From Lewinellaceae bacterium (GTDB taxonomy: Bacteria > Bacteroidota > Bacteroidia > Chitinophagales > Saprospiraceae): a DNA stretch of 64,000 bases. Every line of letters starts with the position of its first letter. Position 1 is the first letter of the stretch. Position numbers and translations under genes: made by a program. Of the stretch, positions 8,245-17,159 are shown one piece after another. The DNA is taken from NCBI GenBank assembly GCA_016719605.1, contig JADJYW010000004.1, forward strand, positions 310,001 through 374,000, written 5' to 3'. The notes under the pieces were generated by a model. The model saw only the letters and a program-made list of their open reading frames with translations, made no database searches and was not told the DNA's origin.

Positions 8245-10311
8245 ATGACAAAAAAGTTTCTAATCCTCCTGTCCCCCCTCTTCTTGCTTCTGGCGCTACC
8301 CGGCGCATTCGCCCAACAATCGGGAAAAAGCAAATCCAAGGACCGTTTCCGGGAAAAAGACGTAGTTCGCCCGCCGTTCATCCGCAATGCTGCCGAGATC
8401 AACGGCCCGGGTACCGATTTTAGCCCTATTTACCACCGCGACGGCATCGTGTTTCTCTCCAACAGCAGCCGGGTAGGCCCCGCAGACCGGCGCTACATAG
8501 ACCGGCCTTCATTCGATATGTACTTCGCGCTGCTGGATGCCAACCAGGAGCCTATGCTGCGGGAGGCGTTTTCCGAAGAGATCAATTCCAAACTCAACGA
8601 AGGCCAGGCCACGTTCAGCCGCGACGGGCGTACCATCTATTTTACCCGAAACAACATGTACAAAGGCGTACAAAAAGCCGACGAGAGCGGTCGCGTGCGT
8701 ATGAAAATCTATCAGGCCCGATTGGGAAAATACGATTGGGAAGATGTGCAGGAACTGCCGTTCAACGACAATGGCTACTCCTGCATGCACCCCAGTCTGA
8801 GCGTGGACGGCCAAAACCTCTACTTCGCCTCCGATATGCCCGGCGGCCAGGGCGGGTTCGACCTGTACGTCAGCACACGGGCGGCAGACGGCAGTTGGAA
8901 TACCCCGGCCAACCTCGGCCCCGAAATCAATACCGATAAAAACGAGTTGTTTCCATTCATTACTTTCGGCGAGAAAACTCTCTTTTTTGCATCCAGCGGC
9001 CACAACACACTCGGCGGACTGGATATTTTTTACGCCAACCTCGACAATCTCGCCGAGGGAGTAGTCAACCTGAACGAGCCGTTCAACTCGCCAACCGACG
9101 ACATGGGTATGATCCTGAACGAGGACGGTACCCGGGGTTTTTTCACCAGCGACCGGCCGGGTGGCCATGGCAAGGGCGATATCTATACATTCCGGGTGGA
9201 CAACGGTATTCAAGGGGTGGAAAAACCGCTGTCGAACCGGGTAACCATTGTGGTAACCGACGGGCGCACGGGGCAGCCGATACCCCGCGCAGAGGTACGC
9301 ATCCTGCAATCTTCCGACGACGGCTTCATTTCGGCACAAAACGATTTTTACTACACCGAACTGGCGCCCACGCCCGAATCGCCCAACTCCCTCAGCCTGC
9401 GCCTTGTGCGCAAGGATGCCGATGAACTGGGTCAGCCGGACAACTTCACCAACGCCACCGGGAAAGCCTATTCCGATTTTGTTTTGTACCGCAGCTACCT
9501 CATTCTCGCCAGTTTCGACGGCTACCAGACTGCCGAGCGCCTCTACACCATGGAGCCAAACAAAAGTGGCGAACTGACCCTGGCGCTTTTTGAGGAAGCC
9601 GTGTGCCACCGCATGACCGGCATGGTATCCACAGACAAGTTCAGTACCCGCATACCCAACGCCACGCTGATTTTTACCCACAAGGAAAGCGGCAAACAAA
9701 CAACGGCCCACTCCGATTTGAACGGCGAGTACAACATCTGTCTGCCGCTGGAGGGCGAGTATCTGCTACAGGTGAAACGAGAGGGTTTCCGGGCACAGAC
9801 GATCACCACCTCGGCCATTCGGAACAAGTCCATTAACAACTCCATCCGGTTGGAACCGGTCGAACTGGCCGCTGTGGCCGGCACCGATGCCGCCAAGTCC
9901 GATGCCATGCTTGCCCGCCCGCTCCAGGACGGCTATGTCATCACCATGGATAAAATCAATTTCGAGCCGGGTAAGGCCACACTCAACCAGAGCGCCGTAC
10001 GCCACCTCGATGCTATCGTGGAACTCATGCAGCGCTACCCGGAAATGGAGATTGACCTGACCATGCACACCGACAGCCGCGGCGATGCCAAGGCCAACCT
10101 TGATCTGTCGGGCGAGCGGGCCAAAAACGCAAAAACATACCTGGCGTACAAAGGCATTGCGGCCGACCGGATCAATGCCGTGGGCAAGGGCGAAACGCAA
10201 GTCCGAAACCGCTGCACGGATGGTGTGCAATGCACCGATGCCGAACACAACATCAACAACCGGCTTGAGGTGAAAGTGCGCAAGGTCGGAGGGGCTATAA
10301 AAGTGCCATAA
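8245..10311 (+). CDS. OmpA family protein with PD40 propeller (PorE/SprF-associated type)
   Basis: 688-residue envelope protein. Signal peptide 1-24; WD40-like PD40 beta-propeller repeats (about 50-330), with blades ending in patterns such as LYFASDMPGGQGGFDLYV; one or two carboxypeptidase-regulatory-like beta sandwiches (about 345-560); and an OmpA C-terminal peptidoglycan-binding domain (about 565-685) with HTDSRG...NLDLSGERA and NNRLEVKV. Proteins of this layout include PorE of T9SS, which anchors the secretion machinery to peptidoglycan. Here it is paired with the preceding PorP/SprF gene and probably co-transcribed. The start at MTKKFLILL (8245) is taken from the signal peptide; the upstream 14 codons are rejected. 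Confidence 0.85.
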   Translation: MTKKFLILLSPLFLLLALPGAFAQQSGKSKSKDRFREKDVVRPPFIRNAAEINGPGTDFSPIYHRDGIVFLSNSSRVGPADRRYIDRPSFDMYFALLDANQEPMLREAFSEEINSKLNEGQATFSRDGRTIYFTRNNMYKGVQKADESGRVRMKIYQARLGKYDWEDVQELPFNDNGYSCMHPSLSVDGQNLYFASDMPGGQGGFDLYVSTRAADGSWNTPANLGPEINTDKNELFPFITFGEKTLFFASSGHNTLGGLDIFYANLDNLAEGVVNLNEPFNSPTDDMGMILNEDGTRGFFTSDRPGGHGKGDIYTFRVDNGIQGVEKPLSNRVTIVVTDGRTGQPIPRAEVRILQSSDDGFISAQNDFYYTELAPTPESPNSLSLRLVRKDADELGQPDNFTNATGKAYSDFVLYRSYLILASFDGYQTAERLYTMEPNKSGELTLALFEEAVCHRMTGMVSTDKFSTRIPNATLIFTHKESGKQTTAHSDLNGEYNICLPLEGEYLLQVKREGFRAQTITTSAIRNKSINNSIRLEPVELAAVAGTDAAKSDAMLARPLQDGYVITMDKINFEPGKATLNQSAVRHLDAIVELMQRYPEMEIDLTMHTDSRGDAKANLDLSGERAKNAKTYLAYKGIAADRINAVGKGETQVRNRCTDGVQCTDAEHNINNRLEVKVRKVGGAIKVP

Positions 10312-10339
10312 CGCACAAACAATCGGCATCGCGCGTGCC

Positions 10340-12016
10340 CTACTGCCCGCCTCTTCGCCCGTACTCCTGCAGGTCGGCTGCTCCGCCCGTGGTGTCGCCG
10401 AGTATCTGGCGCACATTGCTTCGGGCGCGGTAGGCGCGGATAAAATCGGGCGCGAGTTCGATCGTCCGGTTCAGATCGGCCAATGCTTCGGGATACCGTT
10501 GCAGGTTGATGCAGGTGAGGGCGCGGTTGTAAAGAATTTCCGGGTCGTCGGGTACTTGCTCCAGAAATTTGTTGAAATCGTCCAGAGAGCGGTCGTACTG
10601 TTTCCCTACACCAAACAGTCCCCCCCGATATTTGTAAGCCTCGGTGAGGTTTGGATTGATTTCCAGCGCTTTGCTAAAATCCTGAATGGCGGCTTGTATA
10701 TTTCCCTGGCTACCCCATTCCTTTCCTCTGGCGGAGTACATCATGCCGTTTTGCGTGTATCCATTGTTGATAGCATTGGTGACCACAGTGATCGTGTCTT
10801 TCCATACGCGTACCTGCATAAAGGACAGGAGTACCAGCGCGATACACCAGGCGAAACCCGCGAATTGTAAAAAGCCGTTTATGCCGGGGTACCGTTCCCG
10901 AAGCCAATACCAACCCTCCACCAGCAGCAGGGCAAATCCAATGATTGGCAGGTAGTTGTAGTGATCGGCGCACATTTCAAATGTACCGAGCGACCGAAAC
11001 GGGAGCATGACAACAATAGTGGTGAAATAGAATACCAGGCCGCGCCAGGCCCACGGCGCTTTTTCGCGGGAACGCCAGGCCAGAAACAGCACCACAGCCA
11101 GTAAAACCGGCGCCACGGTGTAGGTCCACGGAAGTTGCCCATTGATCTTGTCAAATGAATAGTAGATGTTGAAACTTGTCGGGAGCAGAATTTTTATCCA
11201 GTAGAAAACCGGCGTGTAACCGAGCACCAATGCGCGCTCTGTCAGGCTTAGCGGGGTCGAATTGTACTCCAACGCCAACATCGCCTGTTCGCGACTGTAA
11301 ATGGTAAGCAAGCCAAACCCCAGTGCAACTCCGAAGAAAGGCAGGTAGCCCAGTATCTGCCGGGAGCGGTCCATTTGCGGTTTGCGCCACCAGTCGAGCA
11401 CAAGTAAGGTCAGCGGAAGTGTGACGGCTGCACTTTTAGCCAGGCAGGCCAGCACGAAAAAGAGCAGGGCCAGCCAGTACTGATCCGTCCTGGACGGGGC
11501 GTCGCGGTAGTGGAGATACCGGTCGCAGGCAAGCAGGTAAAACAGGGCGAAAAGCGGTGTGCTGAACCCTGCGATCCACGCAACGGACTCCACTTGCACC
11601 GGATGAATAGCAAAAATGAGGGCTACTCCAAAAGCCACTTGCGCACGGCCACTCAACCGGAGCAAGAGATGGTATACCAGCCAAACATTGAGTGCATGTA
11701 CCACGAGGCTGAGCAAGTGATACAAAAAAGGACTTTCGCCGCCCAACGTATACGCTATCGCGTACCCTGCCCAGGTGACCGGGGCATACATGCCGAGGTT
11801 GAAAGAACCGAACAGTTCGAAGTTTTTGACTGCCGGGTTGTTCAGTGTGGCGGTGTGATCGTCCACACCGAGGATATTATTGGTCAGCCCGGTGGCAAAA
11901 ACCAGTACCGCCAGGGCCACGGGAATCCACGGCATCCAGCCGCCCGGAGAAATATGTTTGTCCTGATGTTTACTGGTCTGCGAGGAAGACCCGTTTTTTG
12001 TCGCTCGTTTTGCCAT
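10340..12016 (-). CDS. Multi-spanning membrane protein with C-terminal TPR repeats
   Basis: 558 residues. A Lys/Ser-rich N-terminus is followed by 9-11 predicted membrane helices (about 28-415), with an early VDDHTATLNNPAVKN loop and a conserved AIHPVQVESVAWIAG segment. The protein ends in three TPR motifs (about 430-555), for example NIQAAIQDFSKALEINPNLT. The loop and the HPVQVESVAW motif resemble the TMTC/DUF1736 and GT-C-type glycosyltransferase group, in which TPRs follow a membrane catalytic core. A glycosyltransfer role is therefore possible but not proven. The gene is convergent with the OmpA gene (28 bp apart). MAKRATKN at 12016 is the preferred start. Confidence 0.75.
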   Translation of the reverse strand: MAKRATKNGSSSQTSKHQDKHISPGGWMPWIPVALAVLVFATGLTNNILGVDDHTATLNNPAVKNFELFGSFNLGMYAPVTWAGYAIAYTLGGESPFLYHLLSLVVHALNVWLVYHLLLRLSGRAQVAFGVALIFAIHPVQVESVAWIAGFSTPLFALFYLLACDRYLHYRDAPSRTDQYWLALLFFVLACLAKSAAVTLPLTLLVLDWWRKPQMDRSRQILGYLPFFGVALGFGLLTIYSREQAMLALEYNSTPLSLTERALVLGYTPVFYWIKILLPTSFNIYYSFDKINGQLPWTYTVAPVLLAVVLFLAWRSREKAPWAWRGLVFYFTTIVVMLPFRSLGTFEMCADHYNYLPIIGFALLLVEGWYWLRERYPGINGFLQFAGFAWCIALVLLSFMQVRVWKDTITVVTNAINNGYTQNGMMYSARGKEWGSQGNIQAAIQDFSKALEINPNLTEAYKYRGGLFGVGKQYDRSLDDFNKFLEQVPDDPEILYNRALTCINLQRYPEALADLNRTIELAPDFIRAYRARSNVRQILGDTTGGAADLQEYGRRGGQ

Positions 12017-12203
12017 TGCACTGCTTTTTTGCGGTGGCAAATTTAGAAGGGTTTGCGTGTTTAGTACGCGTTATGCCCGGGAATAGCGGTTGGCCGAACT
12101 ACCGGGTCATAATTTGCCACAAAAAAAACAAGCAGCGCCGGCCGTTTCGGGTGTATCTCCAAAAGCCAACAGCCACGAGTAATCATTCAATCGTAGAATA
12201 AAC

Positions 12204-12785
12204 ATGAAATCATTTTTTCTCGCCTCGTTTTTGTGCACCGCTTTCGCGCTTCAGGCGCAGTACGGTGGCCCCCGTCTTTTTCTGGATGTGCCTTCTTTTT
12301 ATGCCCACACGCCCAACGTGGAAAACGTTGGCCACCGCCTCGGCGCCGGCCTTGATGTGGCCATGAACGTGGGTACCCACTGGGGGGTCTCTCGTTTGGG
12401 CCTCGGCACCACGTTTACCTTCGACCCGCAAGCCGAAAACTTTGATCAAACTACGCTGTGGGGACCTTTCGCTTTGTTGGAGGCCGGCGCGGGTATGTAC
12501 CGTTCCAATGGCAACCAGTGCGCGAAAAACAATCAAAGCGCCTTCACGGCTTTGGGTAAAGTAGGGATGCGCTACGATTTCAACTCCGAGGCGGTTGTCA
12601 CGGAGGAGGGTGTGGAGCCAAACCAGCTCGACTTCACCCTTGGCGTGGAACTGGGCTATTTTTACATCCGGGATGTTTTTCGAAACATGGAATTTGTCAT
12701 GTCCGGCAACTACCACACGCAGGCCAAGACAATTTCGGCCAACATCGGTTTCAAGTTTTTCCTGAACCTGCGCGCAAACCGGTAA
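12204..12785 (+). CDS. Predicted outer-membrane beta-barrel protein
   Basis: 193 residues with a signal peptide (MKSFFLASFLCTAFALQAQ) and then eight or so amphipathic strands, ending in the Phe-rich strand IGFKFFLNL typical of small outer-membrane barrels. I cannot assign a named family. It stands alone, and its stop is only 6 bp from the end of the convergent rsmG. The 187-bp region upstream shows no clear -7 box. Confidence 0.6.
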   Translation: MKSFFLASFLCTAFALQAQYGGPRLFLDVPSFYAHTPNVENVGHRLGAGLDVAMNVGTHWGVSRLGLGTTFTFDPQAENFDQTTLWGPFALLEAGAGMYRSNGNQCAKNNQSAFTALGKVGMRYDFNSEAVVTEEGVEPNQLDFTLGVELGYFYIRDVFRNMEFVMSGNYHTQAKTISANIGFKFFLNLRANR

Positions 12786-12791
12786 ACCCGC

Positions 12792-13433
12792 TTACCCCTG
12801 CACATACACCACCCATTTTTCTTCGAACCAGGGTTCCCGGAAAAAATCGGACACCGGGAACACCTCGGTGTAGTTCTTGCCGTGCCCCGGCAGCGCCTTT
12901 ATTTCCGCACGGAGATCGCCGCCTTTGAGTGCAATGATTCCGTTCGGGTAGGCGTGTTGCTGGTTTTTTCGATCCAGCAACGGGAGGCTCCAGGCTAACA
13001 ATTTGTCCAAGGGGGCCACGGCCCGGGTCACAACGAAATCGAACATGCCACGCATTTTCAATTCCTCGGCGCGGATATGCAGGGCCGTGGCGTTGGTCAG
13101 CCCGAGGGCCTGGATGATTGCCTGCACGACGGCTATTTTTTTGCCGGTGCCGTCAATGAGGGTAAACTGTGTTTCGGGGAACAGGATAGCCAGCGGGATA
13201 CCGGGGAACCCGCCGCCGGTACCGATGTCGAGCACCCGGGCGCCGGGCTTGAACGCGAAAATCCGGGCAATGGCAAGGGCGTGCAGGATGTGCCGCACTT
13301 CGAGGTTCTCGATGTCCTGCCGGGATATGACGTTGACTTTGGTGTTCCATTCGTGGTACAGTTCCGGCAGTTGCGCAAAACGGGTGCGTTGTTCGGGAGT
13401 CAGATTGGGGAAGTATTGTTCGAGTAGCTGCAT
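12792..13433 (-). CDS. rsmG: 16S rRNA (guanine(527)-N(7))-methyltransferase RsmG
   Basis: 213 residues, the normal length for RsmG (GidB). It methylates N7 of G527 in 16S rRNA using S-adenosylmethionine. Visible features: the early YHEWNTKVNVISRQD segment, the AdoMet-binding loop VLDIGTGGGFPG at 67-78, the acidic strand end LID after FTLIDGTG, and the later VVTRAVAPL motif. It starts 8 bp after the stop of the sigma-like/TPR gene on the same strand, so the two may be co-transcribed although their functions are not obviously linked. Confidence 0.93.
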   Translation of the reverse strand: MQLLEQYFPNLTPEQRTRFAQLPELYHEWNTKVNVISRQDIENLEVRHILHALAIARIFAFKPGARVLDIGTGGGFPGIPLAILFPETQFTLIDGTGKKIAVVQAIIQALGLTNATALHIRAEELKMRGMFDFVVTRAVAPLDKLLAWSLPLLDRKNQQHAYPNGIIALKGGDLRAEIKALPGHGKNYTEVFPVSDFFREPWFEEKWVVYVQG

Positions 13434-13441
13434 CGGGATGG

Positions 13442-14665
13442 TTATTTGGACAGATTTTTCAGCATAGCCTCCGCCTGCGCCCGGCGTTTTGGGTCCCGGG
13501 TATTGCTGTGGGTGCGTTCGATGGCGTGTTTGGCCCGGTCGCGCAGGAGCGGGTTTCCTTTGGCCATTTGTACAAATGCCAGGGCCTGATACCAGTAGAT
13601 ATCTTCTCCGTAGCGTTCGAGGTCTTCAATTTTTGAAAAACACTGAATGGCCGTGGCGGGGTCTTCCAGCTGGAGCTGGATGATGCCCAGAAAAAACCAG
13701 GCATCCGATTGGCAGATGGACGCGGAATCCAGCACGAGCAACAGCAGTGCGTCCATGGCTGCCTGATAGTTGCTGGCCTGGTAATACACATCGGCCTCCC
13801 GCAGGATCAACATGCACGCGCTCGGGCGCGCACTGACGGAGTCGTTGCCCATCTCGGTGCCATATCGTGCCTCCATATCCGCCATCAGGCTTCCCGGCGG
13901 GGCGAAGTTGTCGGCAAATACCTCGGCTGCTGTTTTTGGGCGTACAAAAAACTGAAAAGCCCCGTACCCTACGAGCACGAGCAGGAAAACAGCTATTGCC
14001 CAGCGCCAGATTTGGTTGGATTCCGGCGGCGGCGGCGGTTTTTCGGCGCCCCAGTTCTGCTCCAGCGCCTGGGTTCGCCGCCATATTGCGTAGCCATCTG
14101 TGTCGCGTAGTGCCGCGAGTGTCGAGGCGGGCATTTCGGTTGCCGATGCCCCTTCGGCCTGCAGCGCCTGGAGCAGTTGCCCGGCACAGGCTTGATACTG
14201 CTCCGGCAATGGCGCATCGGTCGGCGGCAGTGCTGCCTGGGCAAGTAACCTGTCCTGGCAGTCCGGGCTTAAATCCTGCAAGCATGCCCAGGCCAATGCC
14301 TTGTCCTGGGTTTCGCGGAGTATTTCCGGTGTGGGCAGGTCGAACTTGATGTCTTCCGTGGGGCTGTCCGGCAAATGCACCGAGGCTTCTGTGCGGGCGC
14401 GGAAATGCGCCATGCTGAGGGCCTGGAGCAAACCGGGGAACGAAACCGTCGGAGGTGTTGCTCCGGAGCGCACGATGCGAGCGGCATCGTTCACGGCCAT
14501 TTGAAAAAAAAATGCCGCGTCTTCCTCCGATTCGCCCATGGCCGCAAAGGCCTGGAGGATAGGAAGCCGAAATTCGTCGTACACCACAGCAATGCTCGAC
14601 TCGGGGTTGTCGCGCAGACCGTTGAAGTAGGTATCGTTCGGGAATTGTCCAGTTATATGCGTCAC
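13442..14665 (-). CDS. Membrane protein with sigma-70-like N-terminus and C-terminal TPR
   Basis: About 407 residues if it starts at GTG 14665 (MTHITGQFPNDTYFNGL). The N-terminal 60 residues (LRDNPESSIAVVYDEFRLPI and AAMGESEEDAAFFFQMA) look like region 2 of ECF sigma factors. A soluble stretch with scattered Cys follows, then one membrane helix at about 220-240 (IWRWAIAVFLLVLVGYGAFQ) preceded by a Pro-rich PPPPPES linker. The C-terminal half has two or three TPR-like helical pairs with two Cys. The likely topology puts the sigma-like part in the cytoplasm and the TPR part in the periplasm. I know no characterised member; a signal-relay role is a guess. The start is uncertain because no ATG fits. 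Confidence 0.55.
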   Translation of the reverse strand: MTHITGQFPNDTYFNGLRDNPESSIAVVYDEFRLPILQAFAAMGESEEDAAFFFQMAVNDAARIVRSGATPPTVSFPGLLQALSMAHFRARTEASVHLPDSPTEDIKFDLPTPEILRETQDKALAWACLQDLSPDCQDRLLAQAALPPTDAPLPEQYQACAGQLLQALQAEGASATEMPASTLAALRDTDGYAIWRRTQALEQNWGAEKPPPPPESNQIWRWAIAVFLLVLVGYGAFQFFVRPKTAAEVFADNFAPPGSLMADMEARYGTEMGNDSVSARPSACMLILREADVYYQASNYQAAMDALLLLVLDSASICQSDAWFFLGIIQLQLEDPATAIQCFSKIEDLERYGEDIYWYQALAFVQMAKGNPLLRDRAKHAIERTHSNTRDPKRRAQAEAMLKNLSK

Positions 14666-14734
14666 GAAATGGTATACTTGTGGTGTTGGGACTGTTTTGG
14701 GGTGTAAAAGTAGGGCGTTTTCCAGCCCCAAATA

Positions 14735-14765
14735 AAAAAGAGCCAGGACATTGCTGCCCCGGCTC
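14735..14765 (-). terminator. Rho-independent terminator downstream of hsp20
   Basis: Read on the minus strand, GAGCC pairs with GGCTC around a 16-base loop and is followed by six T residues (plus-strand A run at 14734-14739). It lies 75 bp beyond the hsp20 stop. Confidence 0.5.
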
Positions 14766-14839
14766 CATGAAAACACCTAAAACCCTATTAACTAACCTTA
14801 TGAAAACAACTCTATTTGCCTTGTTTCTTGCCGGAAGAC

Positions 14840-15283
14840 TTAGCCGATTGCAATGGTTTTGCTCACGGCTTTCGAGTCTTCCCGCTTCGGCAAGGTCACT
14901 TTCAAAATACCGTTTTCGTAAACAGCCTTTACGGCATCCTGGTTCACGGTTTGTGGCAACTTGAAGGTGCGCTGAAAAGACTCGAATCGGAACTCGCGGC
15001 GTGTGAAGCGCTCGTCGCTGGTTTCCTGGTTTTCCGCGCGTTTGGCGCTGATGGTCAAAGAGTCGTTCTCGACGTTCAGCACGAAATCCTGCTTGTCAAA
15101 GCCCGGGGCTGCTACCTCCAGCCGGAAGTCGGCGTTTGTTTCTACAACATTGATCGCCGGCTGACTTACGAGTGCGTCCGAACCGACAAAGTCGGCAATG
15201 GAGCGGTTAAAAAAATCGTTGAATAAACCACCCGGGAAAAGATTGGTTGAAGGGTAGGTGCGAATTTTTGCGATGTTAGCCAT
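14840..15283 (-). CDS. Hsp20/alpha-crystallin small heat-shock protein
   Basis: 147 residues, the normal size for bacterial small heat-shock proteins. The N-terminal arm (about 1-45) contains FPGGLFNDFFNRSIADF. The alpha-crystallin domain (about 45-135) includes VEVAAPGF-like LEVAAPGFDKQDF, FRFESFQRTFKLP and the closing ENGILKVTLPK motif. A short tail with KTIAIG supplies the I-x-I oligomer contact. It binds unfolding proteins in the cytoplasm without ATP. It is transcribed alone, with a terminator-like hairpin at 14735-14765. No clear heat-shock operator was found upstream. Confidence 0.92.
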   Translation of the reverse strand: MANIAKIRTYPSTNLFPGGLFNDFFNRSIADFVGSDALVSQPAINVVETNADFRLEVAAPGFDKQDFVLNVENDSLTISAKRAENQETSDERFTRREFRFESFQRTFKLPQTVNQDAVKAVYENGILKVTLPKREDSKAVSKTIAIG

Positions 15284-15475
15284 AGTTTAACAGATTTTAA
15301 CGGTTGATAATTTTTTTGAAAAATTGTTTGTCCCCCCTTCTTTCAATCGGCGTACCACCCCGTTTTTTGTCCACGTTTTGACAGCATTTTGAAAACAGTG
15401 TGTGCCAAAATGGCGCTTTGCGTATTCGGATTATGTCAAAATGGCGTATTTTGTCGTCCACAAATCACTACCTGT

Positions 15476-16225
15476 ATGTTTCAATCAAATTTATTTCAGG
15501 GAAAAACGGCCCTCGTGACCGGCGGCGGCAGCGGGATCGGCCTCGAAATTGCCCGGCAATTGCTGCAATACGGCGCAGAAGTTTTTATCGCTTCGCGCAA
15601 GGCCGAACGCCTGGAGCAGGGCATGGCCGTGCTGCAGCCGCTCGGCGCCGTACATAGTTACCAACTCGACATTCGGGAGCCGGAGCAGATTGTGGGTCTG
15701 GCCGACCTGATTGCTGAAAAAAGCGGCAAACTGGATATTCTCGTCAATAACGCGGGCGGGCAGTTTCCTAGCCTGGCTGAGGACATCAGCCCCAAGGGCT
15801 GGCAGGCTTACATGACCCAGGCCATGGCCAAACGGTTTTTCTTTCCACAAAATCAGGGCGTTGTGACCAATATCGTGGTCAATAACTTCCGGGGGCTGCC
15901 GGGCATGGCGCATACCGGCGCCGCCCGGGCAGGCGTTAGCAACCTGACCCAATCGCTGGCAGTGGAATGGGCGCTCAAGGGCGTGCGCATCAATTGTGTG
16001 GCGCCGGGCATCATCCAGAGCAGCGGCCTGGAAAATTATCCTGCCGAACTGGTAACGGGTATCGCGAAACACATTCCGATGAAACGCCTCGGCAGCACGG
16101 AAGAAGTGGCAGCACTGGTACTTTTTCTCGCCAGCCCCATGGCGGCCTATATGACCGGCGAAACCATTTACATGGATGGCGGGGCACGGCTTTGGGGTGA
16201 TATCTGGCAATATGAAGGGCGTTGA
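15476..16225 (+). CDS. SDR oxidoreductase, enoyl-CoA reductase (PECR)-like, with internal gap
   Basis: 249-residue classical-size SDR. NAD(P) motif TGGGSGIG at 15-22; NNAG at 91-94. The active-site region reads HTGAARAGV at 146-154 instead of YxxxK, which is the pattern I know from peroxisomal trans-2-enoyl-CoA reductase (PECR) and its bacterial relatives, so a 2-enoyl-CoA reductase role is plausible. Between residues 108 and 115 (GWQAYMTQ) about ten residues usually present in this family, including the conserved Asn of the NxxG helix, are missing. This may be a true 30-bp deletion or a sequence error. Start ATG 15476; the upstream in-frame codons are rejected. Confidence 0.75.
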   Translation: MFQSNLFQGKTALVTGGGSGIGLEIARQLLQYGAEVFIASRKAERLEQGMAVLQPLGAVHSYQLDIREPEQIVGLADLIAEKSGKLDILVNNAGGQFPSLAEDISPKGWQAYMTQAMAKRFFFPQNQGVVTNIVVNNFRGLPGMAHTGAARAGVSNLTQSLAVEWALKGVRINCVAPGIIQSSGLENYPAELVTGIAKHIPMKRLGSTEEVAALVLFLASPMAAYMTGETIYMDGGARLWGDIWQYEGR

Positions 16226-16291
16226 GGGTGGGTTGGGAAGGGTTGTCTCCCCTCGCGCGCAGCGTTTCAACGGTTTTTCTAAAAGAGCACA

Positions 16292-17149
16292 ATGACATCG
16301 GTGAAACAACAAGCAAAAAAGCACCGGTCCCTTTTTTGGGGTAGCGGTTTTTGGGTGCCGGCGCTGCTGCTGCTTCGGTTGTCGCTGGCGGCTCAGTCGG
16401 ATGCCGACACCTTTTTGTTGCAGCAAAATCTGCCCGTGCAGGCGCGTTTCGCCACGGCCGACAACCTGGGCAATACCTATTTGATTACCCCTCAAAACGC
16501 CGTGGAAAAGTACGCCCCCGACGGCCGCCTGCTCACCCGGTACACCAACAACCGCCTTGGCCGGGCAGCCATGCTTGATGTGGCCAATCCGCTGAAAGTG
16601 CTGGTTTGGTACGCTGATTTTCGGACCGTGGTTTTTCTGGATCGCAGCCTGACCGTACTGGGCGAAATAAACCTGTTCAGCGCCGGGTACCCCGAAGTGC
16701 GCACCGTGGCTGCTGCGGCCGACGGCAATCTCTGGCTGTACGACGAGGTCGCGTTTCAACTCAAAAAAACAACCCCGGAAGGCGCCGTGCTTTTCGAAAG
16801 TCCGGCGCTGAACCTGCTCCAGTCCGAGCGCATCGCCGTGACAACGATCCGCGACGACGGCACGCAGGTGCTGGCCTCCGACCCCGATCGCGGGGTGTTG
16901 TGCTTCGACGTGTACGGCCAGTTTCAGCGCATTTTGCCCTGGAAAGGCATTTCAACTTTTGTGCTGGTGCAAAACCGATTGGAGTATCTCGGCGAACATG
17001 CGCTGCATATTGAGCATTTGCAGGCGTTTTTTTCTCAGGAAATCCGGCTGCCGGTATCAGCCAAAGTGGAAGGCGCGCAGGTTTGGGCTGCGCCCGGTCG
17101 GCTGCTGGTGCAAAACGGTGCGGTGCTGGAGGTGTGGGCGCGGAAGTAA
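16292..17149 (+). CDS. Exported hypothetical protein, propeller-like
   Basis: 285 residues. After a basic N-terminus there is a hydrophobic stretch (WVPALLLLRLSLAAQ) that fits a signal peptide cleaved near AAQS. The rest is made of repeated beta motifs such as FATADNLGNTYLITPQN, VAAAADGNLWLYDE and DPDRGVLCFDVYGQ, as in lipoprotein-like six- or seven-bladed propellers. No enzyme motif is visible. It is convergent with pdxH, with 10 bp between the stops. The function is not recognised; a conserved hypothetical of Saprospirales is the most I can say. Confidence 0.6.
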   Translation: MTSVKQQAKKHRSLFWGSGFWVPALLLLRLSLAAQSDADTFLLQQNLPVQARFATADNLGNTYLITPQNAVEKYAPDGRLLTRYTNNRLGRAAMLDVANPLKVLVWYADFRTVVFLDRSLTVLGEINLFSAGYPEVRTVAAAADGNLWLYDEVAFQLKKTTPEGAVLFESPALNLLQSERIAVTTIRDDGTQVLASDPDRGVLCFDVYGQFQRILPWKGISTFVLVQNRLEYLGEHALHIEHLQAFFSQEIRLPVSAKVEGAQVWAAPGRLLVQNGAVLEVWARK

Positions 17150-17159
17150 ACCGCAATTC

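Noticed and set aside
16292..16759. Minus-strand frame spanning the SDR and the next gene (15491-16759)
   Set aside because: It crosses two well-supported plus-strand genes and the gap between them, and encodes no recognisable protein.
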